Shown: one piece after another, positions 1 to 11,120 of the stretch
How the letters are laid out: the number at the start of each line of letters is the position of its first letter
Numbering within the stretch: position 1 is the first letter of the stretch
DNA from: Symbiodinium natans
Lineage: Eukaryota; Sar; Dinophyceae; Suessiales; Symbiodiniaceae
Direction of reading: 5' to 3'
Assembly: GCA_905221605.1 (NCBI GenBank)
Contig: CAJNDS010002523.1
Location: forward strand, 738,001 to 798,000
DNA length: 60,000 nt
Program-made: the position numbers and the translations under genes
The notes under the pieces: generated by a model
Databases searched by the model: none
What the model saw: the letters and a program-made list of their open reading frames with translations, nothing else
Told to the model about the DNA's origin: nothing

Positions 1-400
1 CCTTGGCGAAGATGCCCCAAGCAATTGTCATTTTACAGCATTTTCTTCTCTAGATACCAAGATATTAAATATTACGGAACAACACAGGCGGTCACAAGTG
101 TTCGTGCGTACCTTTGGTGAAGATGCCACAACACTGGTATGTGCGGCATTTTCGCCTCTCGGTACACATTATGCCTCTTTGTACAACACAAGCACAAGAA
201 CGCAGTGCGCAGTGTTTTCGCCCAGAAACAGCGTTCCAAAAGCAAGCACTTTTTTGGGTGCGACTCGCACGTCTCGAAAACATCGCTGTGCGCAGTGTTT
301 TCGCGCGAGAGAACACCGATCCCATGGTATCAGTGGTGATCTTGAGGATAGACAAAACACGTCCAGCGAATGCGATGCGCAAGAATCCTCGAGTTTTTTC
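1..400 (+). pseudogene. Decayed WD40-like repeat fragment
   Basis: Two copies of a repeat of about 110 bp (roughly 1-70 and 111-180) translate in one open frame to blades reading like WD40: CHFTAFSSLDTKILN and VCAAFSPLGTHYASL. Further partial blades follow (CAVFSP near 207 and CAVFSRERTPIP near 289), but the last is in another frame and meets stops soon after. The [CA]-x-FSP-x-G/D-x pattern is typical of WD40 strands b-c; the WD dipeptide itself is not preserved. The window starts inside the repeat, so the upstream part is unseen. It could be a broken gene or the last exons of a WD40 gene with small introns between blades. Recognition rests on a short motif. Confidence 0.35.
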
Positions 401-479
401 ATGTTTTCCGGTGTCTAACGCCGAAGTGACACGCGCAAAACACGCGGGGGCCGCAATGAAGGGCGTTAATTACCGGAAT

Positions 480-1860
480 TAGGGTTTGGGGATTAGGCAG
501 CCGGCGCGTATAGGCGCCGAGTAGGAAACCTTGTTTCATCCTTTTTGGGGTGCTATTCATCCCCCTCCGAAAAGCGAGCCTCTTTTCCCCTACGGAACTC
601 AGCACAAGAGGTGCCCAGTCCCAAAACCCTAAATCTATACCCGAAGCCCTAAGCCCCAAACCCTAAACCCACAGTTGGCGGCAGGAGTCGCCACAGGAGT
701 ATCCCAGCTCCGGGACGGAGGTCTTGCTGCCCGGCCCAGGGTTGAGGGTTAAGAAATTAGGGGTTTAGGATTTCGGGTTTAGTAGGCTGTGGTTCAGGGT
801 TTAGGGTTTATGTTGAGGGTTTCTGTAAACCCTTCTAAGCCGTAAAACCCAAACCCTAAAATTCGAACTGAAATCCTTAGATGACCCTGAGATTGCTTGC
901 GTCTGCAGGCCTCTGTGAATGACATTGTCTTTAGGGTTTACGTGGTTAGGACCACTTTCATCCCCATGGTTTACGGTTTGGGGGCTTAGGATTTTCCATC
1001 TATTTAGGGCTTAAGGGCTTATAGGTTTAAGGACGACTATGACGACTATGGTCTTTCATGTTCTTGATTGTGGGGGGTATAGGAGGGTGGCAAGAAGGAA
1101 CCAAGTAATATGTTGACAGAGTGCCCGGAACCTATCCGTTGGGACACGTGCAGATGCCAATGCAGAAGCTACAATGCTGCTAAGCTGTTAGGGTTGAGGG
1201 TTTAGGGTTTAGGGTTTAGGGGTTTGGGTTTCGGGCACGTTGGTTCAGTGCCTCCGAGCTTGTTACATCCTCAGCTTTCCAGCGGTGCTCTATACACCCT
1301 GAACCTCTCGCAGCCTAAACCGTAAGCCGGGTTCCCAAGATTCTTAGCAGGTGCTCACGCCGACTGATCCGGATGTGGGATCGCTGGGATCGCCAGCCGA
1401 GGATGCTCACGAAGGCACCACAAGCCACGACATGTCACGACATAAGAACGGTTCTGGGACAACCTGGGTTGCTGGCAGGGCGGAGGCTTCCGCCAGTGCA
1501 GGATCAAAACCCTCAACCCTAAGCCCTAAGAAGGCTTTAGGTTTAGGGTTTAGGCCATAAGCCTTAAACTTTCAAGCCGACAGGCCTCGACCCTAAACCC
1601 TAAACCCTCCTTCCACCAAACTTAACCGGCTCCCTTTAGGGCTTTAGGGGCTCAGGGCTTCAGTGCTTTGGGTTTTAGCATTAGCCCCAAACGATACCCC
1701 CCTTAGGAAATGTTGCTTAATTCTCAAATGCGTCGCAGGCGGGTTCCCGTTTCAAGAGTTGGGGTTCCGGGGGTCAGGGAGTTTACGTGGCATCGTGCGT
1801 TTTGTGGTCGCAAAGCCTTCGAAAGCGTTCGAAAGCCTGCACGTTGGAAGAGCGCTTTTG
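480..1860. other. Degenerate telomeric-heptamer DNA
   Basis: This stretch carries scattered TTTAGGG and CCCTAAA words in both orientations, including three consecutive copies near 1,199-1,219, interspersed with unique DNA. No exon with supportable coding content was recognised. It has the same texture as the introns of the channel gene further right, so it may be intronic. Confidence 0.6.
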
Positions 1861-1870
1861 GCATCAAACA

Positions 1871-2115
1871 GTCACGAGGATGAGGCCTGTCCGGATTCTG
1901 TGAGCTGTACCATCCTCATGATTTGTCGTGGCGTTTTGGGCTTCGTTTTCGAAAGTGCGGACAGTCTCGAGGATGAGGCACGTGGGGTGGGCCGTCCTCG
2001 CAACTGTCGTCGTTTGTTTTGGGGCCTCGTTTGTTCTTCGTGTCTCAAAGTGCAGACGGCTTACGAGGATAAGGTACGTGGCCAGCGTCATCCTCGTAAC
2101 TGTCGGGGCCCACAA
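1871..2115 (+). repeat. Tandem repeat, about 2.7 units of 93/96 bp, in frame
   Basis: Three units begin at about 1875, 1968 and 2064 with CGAGGATGAGG or a close variant. The spacings are 93 and 96 bp, both multiples of three, and a plus-strand frame stays open across all units (SHEDEA, SLEDEARG, AYEDKVRG). Each unit also contains a complementary ATCCTCGT-like element about 25 bp downstream of ACGAGGAT, giving a potential hairpin. Nothing shows that it is translated. Confidence 0.55.
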
Positions 2116-2159
2116 AGGAACGGGTTGTTAACCGTACAGTTCTGTTTCAAGTGATTGAA

Positions 2160-4960
2160 GGGTTTAAAGGGGCTTGAATCCATTCTCAGGGCTCTTTGAT
2201 CGTAGAGACCTCAAGGGCCGCTAGGAAACTGGACCAGCAAGCTAAAGCATTAAGCGTCTAGGGTTTAGTAGGATTTGTAGCTTAAGGTTCAGGGTTAGCA
2301 GGGCTTACTAGAGCTTACGGTCTTGGGCCCGAAATGCTGTAACCTCTACATAAGGCTTACTTAGCCGATAGTTGAACCTTTAAACATTTTGCGCTTCCAT
2401 CTTTTGTAGGAATAAGAAAGTTTCACGGCTTAACCTTTTTGTATTCATTGGTTCTTGGAGAAGTAATTGAAAGCTCCGACCACGCCAGACATGTGGTTCT
2501 GCATTTTGGAGGGGATCGGGGCTTCTGTCAGGATCTAGGGTTTATTGAATTCCTTATCATCAGATTATATTGTTTCTATATGGTTTGCATTGGGGGGGGG
2601 AGTGAGAGGAGGCCTCGGGTCCGAAGGCTTTACAGTGTTGTAAATAAATACATACATTATTCAATGATGATTATTATTTAAAACAAGTATGTAAACACTT
2701 CTTTGGGAGGGTGGCCGGGGGTCAACGGTTTGTAAGGGTTGAGGGCTTTCAGGGTTTAGGGGTGTTTAAAGGTTTTGGGCCTTGGCCCTTGGCTTGTGCA
2801 GTCTGTGGGCTTCCGGGCACGCTCCGCAGGATGTAGTGCTCCGGGTTCGAGGCGGTTGGTCTTCTCCTAGTAGGGGCACCGCTTAGATGATCCCCCAAAG
2901 CACTACAATCTTTGTTCTGCGGACCTGAACCTTGAAACCTAAACCACAAGCCCTTGGGGGTACTATAAATCCCCTTCAAGCCCAAATGTAAACCTTTCAT
3001 CCTCGAAAAAACTCAGCCACTAAGAACCCATCAAACTGGACACACTAGCACTACCCTACGCTTTAGGAAACTGGATGCTTACGCGTGCGTAGGCAACCTT
3101 TAACCTTCCAAGGTGTTAGTCCCCTTGGGCAGTATTTTTAAACTATATTTGTACAAAACCCAAGGGAATACTGAACATATTATATCTATTGAGGTTCTAA
3201 GGGACAAAGCCCAAGGTCAACCTTTTTCCCCTAGAGAACTCAGCACCTAAAGGGAAACTCCCAGGCTCGGCAATATCCGAAACTTTCCAGTCCCTCATCG
3301 ACCAGGCGCGCCGGAGTTTTCCCATCCCAGAGCTGTGGTTTAGGGCTTAGGGTTTAGCTCTTCAAACCTCAAACGCTGAACCCTTAACAACCTCCGAGGG
3401 CCCAAATATTCTACTAAGCTTGGAGAGCCTTAGAGTTCTAGACCCCAAAGAGCTAAATTTCACCAGGTGTCGGGCAGTGTTTTTTGGTGGTGGGGTGGTG
3501 GGTGGTGCCTACCACGCTTCACAACAGGAATACAACCAGAACGCCGGCTTCACAACTCAGTATACTTCCCAGAAAATCCATTCCTCCACAACCGCGCCTT
3601 CCACAACCTGTCCGGTGCACTATAAGGTCTTTATGAAAGATCTGAAGCATCGCCTGGTGGCAAAGCGTGCATTTTCATCTCGGCAACATACAAGACAGCA
3701 ATTCCTACTTTTTTAAAGTTGCTTGCTTGCTTCGCCGGCTTTGCAGGTTGCCGCTACACGCTGTTTTAATCCTTAGTCGCAAGTTGTATTTTGACAGTTT
3801 CACTCAGTGATTTCCCCTCCACCGGCGTGTGCTCCGTGCGATCAAGTCAGGAGAAAGCACCTTCCGTATCCTACCAACTGCTTCCCTTCCATGAGGCACT
3901 GGATTCACTATGTCCTCTCATGTCCTCTCTCCGTGCACAACAGCATACCTTCCAGGAAGGCCTGGATGCGTCAGGGCCATCTCTCCACGTGCAAAAGTCT
4001 CCAATGGGCCCTTCCACTTGTCTTCATGCTGTCACCGGTCTTGCAACTGGAAATGGACGAACGAAAAACGTGGGTCGTTCCAGAAAACAGACGTGAAGGC
4101 GCTTGTAAAGTGTAGCTTCCACCCCCAAAAACTCCTGCAACGCGGGCGTTTTGGTTATAAAGCGTCTTCATCTCGTGAGGGGAGGGGGAGGGGTTCCAGG
4201 ATTTTGGGCAAGGTTAGTAGCGAGTAACTCTCAGCCTCAAGAGACACGCTTTGGCTTTGTATAGGGTTTTTGGTTCAAGCAACAGGCTGTAAGGCTTAGG
4301 TTTCAGTACTTGTGAGATGATTCGAATACAGGAATCCAATTTAGGCAGGCCCCGGGATATTTCCCATGTCCTAAACGGGGTTGAAGAGGACCTTATTATA
4401 TTTTGGAATGTTTTAAGTGGACCTTCGGGAGGTCTTAGGGTTTAAGGAATTCTAGGGTTTATAAGCGGCTTTAGATTGATGATCTTTGCGACGTCCTGCT
4501 CCGCCGCAAGGCGTTGAGAGCCCTTTGACTCTTTGCCCATTGCAGACCTGAGTGGTACTGATCGAGGAACTTGTCCCCAGCGGGACTTTGAGGACCAGAG
4601 GATAAGACTCCGTCCTGTCCGGAGCTTGCTAAGCGTGCTGCCACATGGCAGTAAGATCGCTTCACCATGTTCTTGTGGAAGCAAGAGAGCCCTAAAGCCT
4701 CGAGCCCTGCACCCTAAAACCTTCAAACAACCTCCCGCCCGAAATCCTGTGGAGGGGGTGCATGATTTTTGGTTAAATTGGGCTGCTGGGGAAGCCGAAG
4801 GCTTTAGCGCCTCTTGGTTGAGTTTGTTTTGGATGTGGGTCTGGGGATTTAGGGTTGAATGTAACGGTTAGGGTTTTAGGAGATGCGGCTTGTGGCAGTC
4901 GGGCGTTTGACATGTATGAGGCTTCCTGAATCAAAAGAGAATCCTAAACCCTAAGCCAAC
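2160..4960. other. Mixed unique and telomere-like DNA, no recognised gene
   Basis: The region alternates between degenerate TTTAGGG/CCCTAAA stretches and unique DNA. The longest heptamer-free part is about 3,420-4,240 and has open plus-strand frames of up to about 100 codons near 3,807-4,115, but no family resemblance was found. A G9 run lies near 2,592. Confidence 0.45.
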
Positions 4961-4965
4961 TCCAG

Positions 4966-4998
4966 GTGATCCAACAGCACATGCGGGAGCTGCGCCTC
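4966..4998 (+). CDS. Candidate 33-nt exon (VIQQHMRELRL)
   Basis: The piece is bounded by CTCCAG|G upstream and a GC donor (CTC|GCCCGAG) downstream, the same unusual boundary type as the channel exons. It encodes VIQQHMRELRL, which resembles a charged helix. CCCTAAACCCTAAGCC lies just before it and GGTTTGGGGTT just after, matching the strand-switch pattern seen around verified exons. It may belong to the cytosolic N-terminal part of the channel gene or to another gene. Very short exons can occur by chance. Confidence 0.4.
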
Positions 4999-5650
4999 GC
5001 CCGAGACCGCCGGGGGGGTTTGGGGTTGACTTCGAGAGGGTTTAGAGATTAGGGTGTCGGGTTTAGGGCCTAGGGGCTAGGGTCTAGGGTTCAGAGTTTA
5101 GGGTTGTCTTTGGGTTTGGGGTTTAGTGTTCAGTTTCGGGTTTGGGCTTGGGGCCGGGTTGCTGCGGGAGCTGGTAGTCTAGGGTCCAGGTTTGGGTGTG
5201 ATAGTATTTGGAGTTAGGGCGTTGGGTATAGGGTTTGGGGTCTCTGGTATCTCGCAGAGTGGGATTGCGAAGTCGTAGAAGTCATAGAGCAGCAGCCGAG
5301 GGGAGGGGAGGGGCGGGGAGGGGTGCTACACATGGTTCTACACCCTAAACTCAAGCACTGTAAGACCCCTAACGCCCTAAAGCCCTAAAGCCCTAAACCC
5401 GAGCCGCATGGCCTGGATCACACGCCCTCGAGTCAAGACGTCCGGAAATCCTAACGACCGAGCCCTACAAGGGGTTCGGGGGCCTTTTTGATTCGCAGGA
5501 ATGCTAGAAAGGTAGACGGTATACCCGCTTTGCTCTCTGGCTATTCTTGAAGTAAGCTCAATGCATACAAAAGGACCCCATAGGGCTGCGATCCCTGGCT
5601 TACAACAGGGGGGTCGGCCTCCCACGCGCGCCGAGGGCCCTGGGGGCGAG

Positions 5651-5734
5651 GACCGCAACGACCACAGAGCCCTGCAAGCCTTGCTTTCTGAGATCGACCA
5701 TCAGCCCTTACCGAGACGATGCTCGGAGATCTTG
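5651..5734 (+). CDS. Candidate 84-nt exon (28 codons)
   Basis: The boundaries are GGCGAG|G and TTG|GCATCT. The 28 codons are open and give DRNDHRALQALLSEIDH followed by QPLPRRCSEIL, which has protein-like composition. C-rich telomeric words precede it (5,370-5,400) and G-rich ones follow (5,763-5,780). Phase 0 at both ends is compatible with the candidate exons at 4,966 and 6,747. The function is unknown. Confidence 0.38.
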
Positions 5735-5802
5735 GCATCTTCTGTCTCTAGGTGTGGGTTAAGATTGAGGGGTTTAGGGTTAATCCGTACTTCCGCTCTT
5801 CT

Positions 5803-6110
5803 CCTCCTGTCTCCTCTTCTTTTCCTCTTGTCTCCTCTTCTTCTCCCTTTGCTTCTCCCGCTTCTTCGCCTTCTCTTCTCCTCTTGTTTTCTCTTCTGCT
5901 TCTCCTATTGTTTTACTCTTATTCTCCTCTTCTTCCCCTCGTGTCAAGCCTGCTCTGCTTCTCCTCTTCTTCTTCTCGTCTTCTTGTCCACTTCTTGTCT
6001 TCTTCTTCTCCGTAAGTTTCCACTTCTTGTCTTCTCTTCTTCTTCTCTTCTTCTGTTCTTCTTCGCTTCGTTTCCTCTTCTTGTCCTCCTCTTCTCTTAT
6101 CCCGTTGTTC
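5803..6110 (+). repeat. Polypyrimidine (CTT/CCT) tract of about 300 bp
   Basis: The tract is almost purely C and T on the plus strand, with irregular CTTCTT and CCTCTT words. The predicted frames in it (poly-Leu/Ser on plus, poly-Glu/Lys/Arg on minus) are low-complexity shadows. Such tracts can form triplex DNA and can serve as long polypyrimidine tracts in introns. Confidence 0.85.
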
Positions 6111-6746
6111 GTACGTAAATAAACAAGTACCACTCTGGAGCTTGCCATTAATGTGGGGGATTGCTAATCCATGAGACCTGGGTACGGAACGGGCCTCGGA
6201 AGGGGTAGATCCTGCCAGCGATGTAGTAAGGAATCCCACTGTTGGGCTGCAGCCTCAAACATCGGAATCCAGGACCCCTGTTCCTCATTTCGCAGATCCC
6301 TGCAAAACTTTCACTCAGATGACACTCCCCCCTTGGAGCTTGCTTAGAGCGAGATCCCAGCAATGCAGCTGCAGCACCTTAGACTGAAGTTGCTGGGGGC
6401 TGAGAGCGGTGCAGCGACAAGAACCACTGCAGAGCTGCAGAGGGGTACTGCAAAGACTGAAGCCCTCCCTAAACAAGCCCTAAAACCTTCGTTCAGCCAT
6501 TGTTTTTTTAGGGCCCCGGATTGTTTCCGCCAAATGTGTGTTTACAGACAGTTGACAGTTTTAATTGCTTGTAGAATTTTCCCGTCTAAAGGTATTTCTA
6601 TTTCGGAATCCCCATCCCAACAAGTATTAATTTCATGTGGGTTTACCAATTCGAAGCTCGGATGCTTCAGGGTTTAGGGGTTTCAGCCTCCAGGGTTTCG
6701 GGTGTTTGCAAAACCCTCACCCTGGACCCTGAACTTTCAAGCCAAG

Positions 6747-6767
6747 GAATTGCGATTGCTTTCGAAG
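6747..6767 (+). CDS. Candidate 21-nt micro-exon (ELRLLSK)
   Basis: The boundaries are GCCAAG|G and AAG|GCGCTT, with phase 0 at both ends. C-rich telomeric words lie upstream and G-rich ones downstream. It encodes ELRLLSK. At this size it is only suggestive; it is listed because boundaries, phase and flanks fit its neighbours. Confidence 0.25.
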
Positions 6768-7539
6768 GCGCTTTGCTGCAGAGAGTTGCAACCTTCAGGG
6801 TAGAGGGTCTAGGCGGTCTAGGGGGGTCCAGGACTTAGGGTTTCAGAGGTTCCGAGTGATTCCCTTGACCCCTTCAGGGCTAAGGTTGCCCTTCTGCAGC
6901 CCATGACACCAGTACATAAGGAGTCCTCTTTCTGGTCTTTGCGGCTAAGTTGGCTAGTGTTCAAGGGTTTTTTAGGTCTTCCATGGGCTTCCCCAAACTA
7001 CCCTCAAGAACACTGCTTATGGGTGACACGGGGGCTCCCTGAACCCTAGAACCACCAAAACCTATACCCCGAAAGACCATAAAAACCCTATCAACCCTGA
7101 AGCCCAAACCTATGACCCTAAAGCCCAAAAACGCTACCCGAAAACTCTAAACCCGAAAACCCTGAAGCCATAAGCGCTAAATCCCAAACCCCCCCTCCCC
7201 CCCACCCACATCCCTATAAATGAACGCCCGAAATCTGTAGGGTTGGCTAACAGCTGGGGCGCTAGAGCGGAAGCCTAGGACTGATGCGCTTTCGGCTTTA
7301 AGGGGCTTTGGGTCCCCGAAACTCAGAAGTCAATCTCGGAACCCCCATAGTCTCCTCATAACGGCTCATCAGACCCCCCAAGCGTCCCCAAAGATAGCCA
7401 GGACTTCCAGCCCAGGGTCCACTCGCAGCACAAGCCTGAAGAAGTGGGAGCCCTAAATAGACCTTGCAACCCTAAATCCCCAAACAGGGTTTGGGGGTGT
7501 CGGGTTTATACCCTAAACCCGAGACCATGTTCTCACCAG

Positions 7540-7628
7540 GAGTCTGCTGTTTCACGGCGCTTGGGGCCCGAGGAGCCGCAGCTGAATGTTGAGTTTAGAC
7601 TTTTTAGACCCAAGAGACCCCTCCTTTG
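7540..7628 (+). CDS. Candidate 89-nt exon
   Basis: The acceptor is TCACCAG|G and the donor GC (CTTTG|GCAC). The open frame reads ESAVSRRLGPEEPQLNVEF then RLFRPKRPLL and ends in phase 2 with TG. CCCTAAACCC precedes it and a GGGTTTAGG cluster follows. The phase-2 end fits the single-G start of the candidate exon at 9,295, giving Trp across the junction. No family was recognised. Confidence 0.4.
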
Positions 7629-9294
7629 GCACTTTGATTTAGGTCTAGGTGCAGGGTTTAGGATTTGGGGTTTCGGGTTTAAGGTTTAGGGTCCCCTAAC
7701 CCATAAGCCCAGGCCCGAGCGCAGCAGGGAGCCCTTTCCTTCTCGCTACGTTTTCTCCATGCACTGGCCTTGCTTTACCTCGACGGTGGCTTATGCTTCA
7801 CTCCTCCCGATTGTCATGAGGTGCTTTGATCAGGACTGCTCACGGCTGCTAGGGGTCAGCCAGGGCTTTTCGCTGCCTATGGATCACTCCCATTCTCTTA
7901 TCTGCGGGCTTATGGCTTACGCCATGGAGTTGTTCAGTAACTATAGTCATTCCGGAGCCTCCTTTGGCCTTGGAGGACGGGGGAGTGTTTCTTATGGCGA
8001 TCTCTTTCTTCTCTTTCTTCTTCTTCTCCTCCGCCTGTGTACTTGATATTTGCGCGCGTTTGCTGCTGTGGTTGATGCCTCCTAGAGGCGGGCCGGGATG
8101 CCGCCACGCTTTTCAGCGGTGGGAGCACTTATATAGATGTATTGCCGGTTATGTGACAGACCTTGCCTAGGCCATGCTTTCATTTTACCAACCGGTGCGC
8201 GGCAACGAAGTCAACGCCCTCACAGGGGTGCTCCACAATGATGCCACCTACCCCTGAGGGCCAGTTGTTTAACCTTTCATGTCAAGTACACGAAACCCAG
8301 ACCCCCGATGATCTGTGCCTGCTCATGTTCAAGCCTTTCTACATCCGTGTTCCCAGCACTCTTCGTGGTACTACTTCTCTAGCTTTTTCGTGCGCTTCTC
8401 ATTTTCCATACCATCCGCCTCCACCAGCGGAAAGGAGCTTACGCCGTCAAAAAAACCCCAAGCCCTAAACCCTGAAGCCCTGCAAGGGAAGTGGAACCTA
8501 AATCCCTCAAGCCCTTGAGGCCCAAGAATCTGGTGACCGTGGCGATTGTCGAGTCTCAAAATTCTCGACCCCTTCTGGCATCCCTAAGTTGAAGGGCCCG
8601 TGCTCAAACTCTGAAGCCCTAAACCCTAAACCCTAAACCCGAACTGGAGTCGTGGCTTTTAGTGATCCAGGTCTGGAGATCCTGGGACCTCGGCGGAGGT
8701 GGGTCGGACGGGTGGTTCAGGGTTTTGGGATTTCAGGCTGAAGGTTTAGGGTTGAGGGTTGAGGGTTCCAGGGTTTAGAGATTGGGGAGTTGGGGAGTTA
8801 GAGTCTTGGGGCTTGGGAAGTTTGGGGTGTATTTTGGGAAGGGGAGGCAGGTTGAGCCTTAGGCGAGCGGGTAGAGTTACTCAGCAGCCAGCAGCCCTTC
8901 ACTCGCTCAGTGCGCACATCTTCAGTTGCGTCAGCACCCCAAGTTTCAATCCACAGCTCTCCGAGCCTGACGATGGTATGCAGGGTCATCCTTGGTTTAG
9001 TGTTTAGGGTCTTTGGAATCCTTCTTGCCCTTTGGATTAGGGTTAGTCTTTAGGAACTAGGGTTAGGGTGATGGCTGCCTGAGGCAATGCTTCACCTTTT
9101 GGTTGCCTTGGCTGCACTTCAATTCCTGCTCAGAGCCCTAAGCTCGTATGAGTTACCCCCCCCCCCACCCCTGACCCCCATCACGACCCCCAAGTCCTCA
9201 CCTAAACCCATAAGCCTGAACCCTAAAGACTCAACCCTGAACCCTTAAACCCTTTACATAAGGCCTATAACCCTAAACCAAACAGACAACCCAG

Positions 9295-9325
9295 GGAGGC
9301 TGACCAGGATTTCGAAGCCCCCTGG
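9295..9325 (+). CDS. Candidate 31-nt exon (EADQDFEAPW)
   Basis: The acceptor is CCCAG|G and the donor TGG|GCCTTG. The first G completes a codon begun in the preceding candidate exon; ten codons then read EADQDFEAPW. It sits between a CCCTAAACC cluster (9,200-9,285) and a TTTAGGG cluster (9,348-9,370). It is tentatively part of the channel gene's N-terminal region. Confidence 0.38.
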
Positions 9326-11093
9326 GCCTTGTAATTGTGGTGTATATTTAGGGCTTTGAGTTTAGGGTTTGGAGTACTGGATTGATGGGTTACAGCATTC
9401 AGCCCTGAGCCCCACCATCCAAACTGGTCTTCGGGTTTAACTAGAGACTGGGTTTAGTTTAGGGTTTAGATCTAGGGCAACTACTACACCCGAAATGCTA
9501 AGCCCTACCTTTCGGGGTTGGATGTCGAAGGTCTGCGCGGGAGCAGTGGGAGAAACGATGTTTCTCTTGCGTCATAGACGGGAATGCACTCAACAACTGA
9601 ATTTCAGCTCATAATGTGTTAAAGGGATGAAATTGCTTGTTTTGTGAAGAACGACAAACCCTACAGCAGTCAAACCACTGAAGTGTATTAACGTCTAGCG
9701 TGCTGGAACTAAGTGAACGAGATGATATGCAGAGGATGAAAAGCGCGATGCTAAGATGAAAACGAATGTGAAGCTCCGAATGGTGAACTTTATTTCCAAG
9801 CACATGTAGCGCTACCAAAAAAACACAACATAGTCGAAAGGTTCATCGTGTTCTGCTCATCCCTTGAAGATTTGAATTTACTCATTGACTAGAAGATTTT
9901 CACATTTGCTTTGTGGGCTATTGGTTTTGTAAAGTGTCCCCTAAACCCTAAACTCTGACATCCTTGACCAGTGTTTTTGACCTTAAACCGTTCGAGCCCT
10001 AATCCCGTAAAAGCCCTTACATCCCGCACCATTTACATCCTTAGACCTTCAAACCCTCACCAAACTCTAACCCTACACCCTGACCCCTTAAACCCCGGCC
10101 TGACTAAGCCCTTCACACCCTAGGCCCTTAAAACCTTAGAGCCTTCGACCCTACGCCCTCAACCCCTTCAACACCCAAACCCACCCTTAAAGCCTCAAAC
10201 TCTCAAACCTTTAAACCCCAAACCCTCCACCCTTTGAAGCCCTAAGCCTTCAACACCCTAAACCCTACACCCTTTACGTCCTAAGAAACCAGCTCAAGGC
10301 CCATCTAGTAGATACTGTAAGGGGCTCTGTGGCAACTACTTCGGCCCCCCAAGTGTTTCCTGGAAGAGGTACCTGGACCCTTTGAGGTAGTGATTCTTTC
10401 AGCTCCAGGCCGTGGGCGGATGCCCCTCCGCGAAGTCGAGGCTGGCCTCTTGGCGGCACAGCGTCTCTAGGGTTTAGGGATTTTAGGGTTCATGGCTTCG
10501 GGTTCTGTAAGGAGTTGTGGCTTCGTCGGGGGGGGGGGGTCTTGGCGTTCACCGCGCCGAACTGAATGCGTGACAACTGCAGCATGGACTCCAACACGGT
10601 ACCGTGCGACAAACAAACCGATGTGGGCAAATAGCCGTTAGAGGAAGAATGGGGATCTCCCCAAAAGGGCAAAACGCAAAAGATGATCCTTACACCCTGC
10701 ATCCTTGAGAAAAAGCAGCCTGGCACTAAACCCTAAACCCCAAACCTCATCCCAATCTGGCTCGCACATCCCTCGCCTCTTCGGGTGTACCTTCTTCTAG
10801 GGTTTGGAGAATCCACGAATGAAGGCATTTTTCCCCTTATTGGGTTTAATACTTAGGAGTATCTGTCAGAAGGTTTCTGAACATTTTTCAGGAGTTTCCA
10901 GTGCCAACCTGGAATAGGTTATATAAGTTATATAAGCCTCATATCCAAACTCCTACAGAGTTGCTCACGGAGTGCGAAGCCTAGAATCAAAGGCAACCCT
11001 TAAAACCCCGAAAGCGAAGCCCTGCGACCCTAGGGTTTAGGTTTCAAGCCCGAAGCCCTTGAACCGCAAACCCCCCAAGCAATACAAGGCGAG

Positions 11094-11120
11094 GTGCTCG
11101 AAGCCCTTGACAGCGTCGAG
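11094..11120 (+). CDS. Candidate 27-nt exon (VLEALDSVE)
   Basis: The acceptor is GGCGAG|G and the donor GAG|GCCCATG, with phase 0 at both ends. It encodes VLEALDSVE. CCCGAAGCCC/CCCCCC words precede it. The size and boundaries match verified exons downstream. Confidence 0.35.

Noticed and set aside
5561-6118. 185-codon plus-strand Leu/Ser-rich frame
   Set aside because: Its second half is translation of the polypyrimidine tract; only the part at 5,651-5,734 looks coding.
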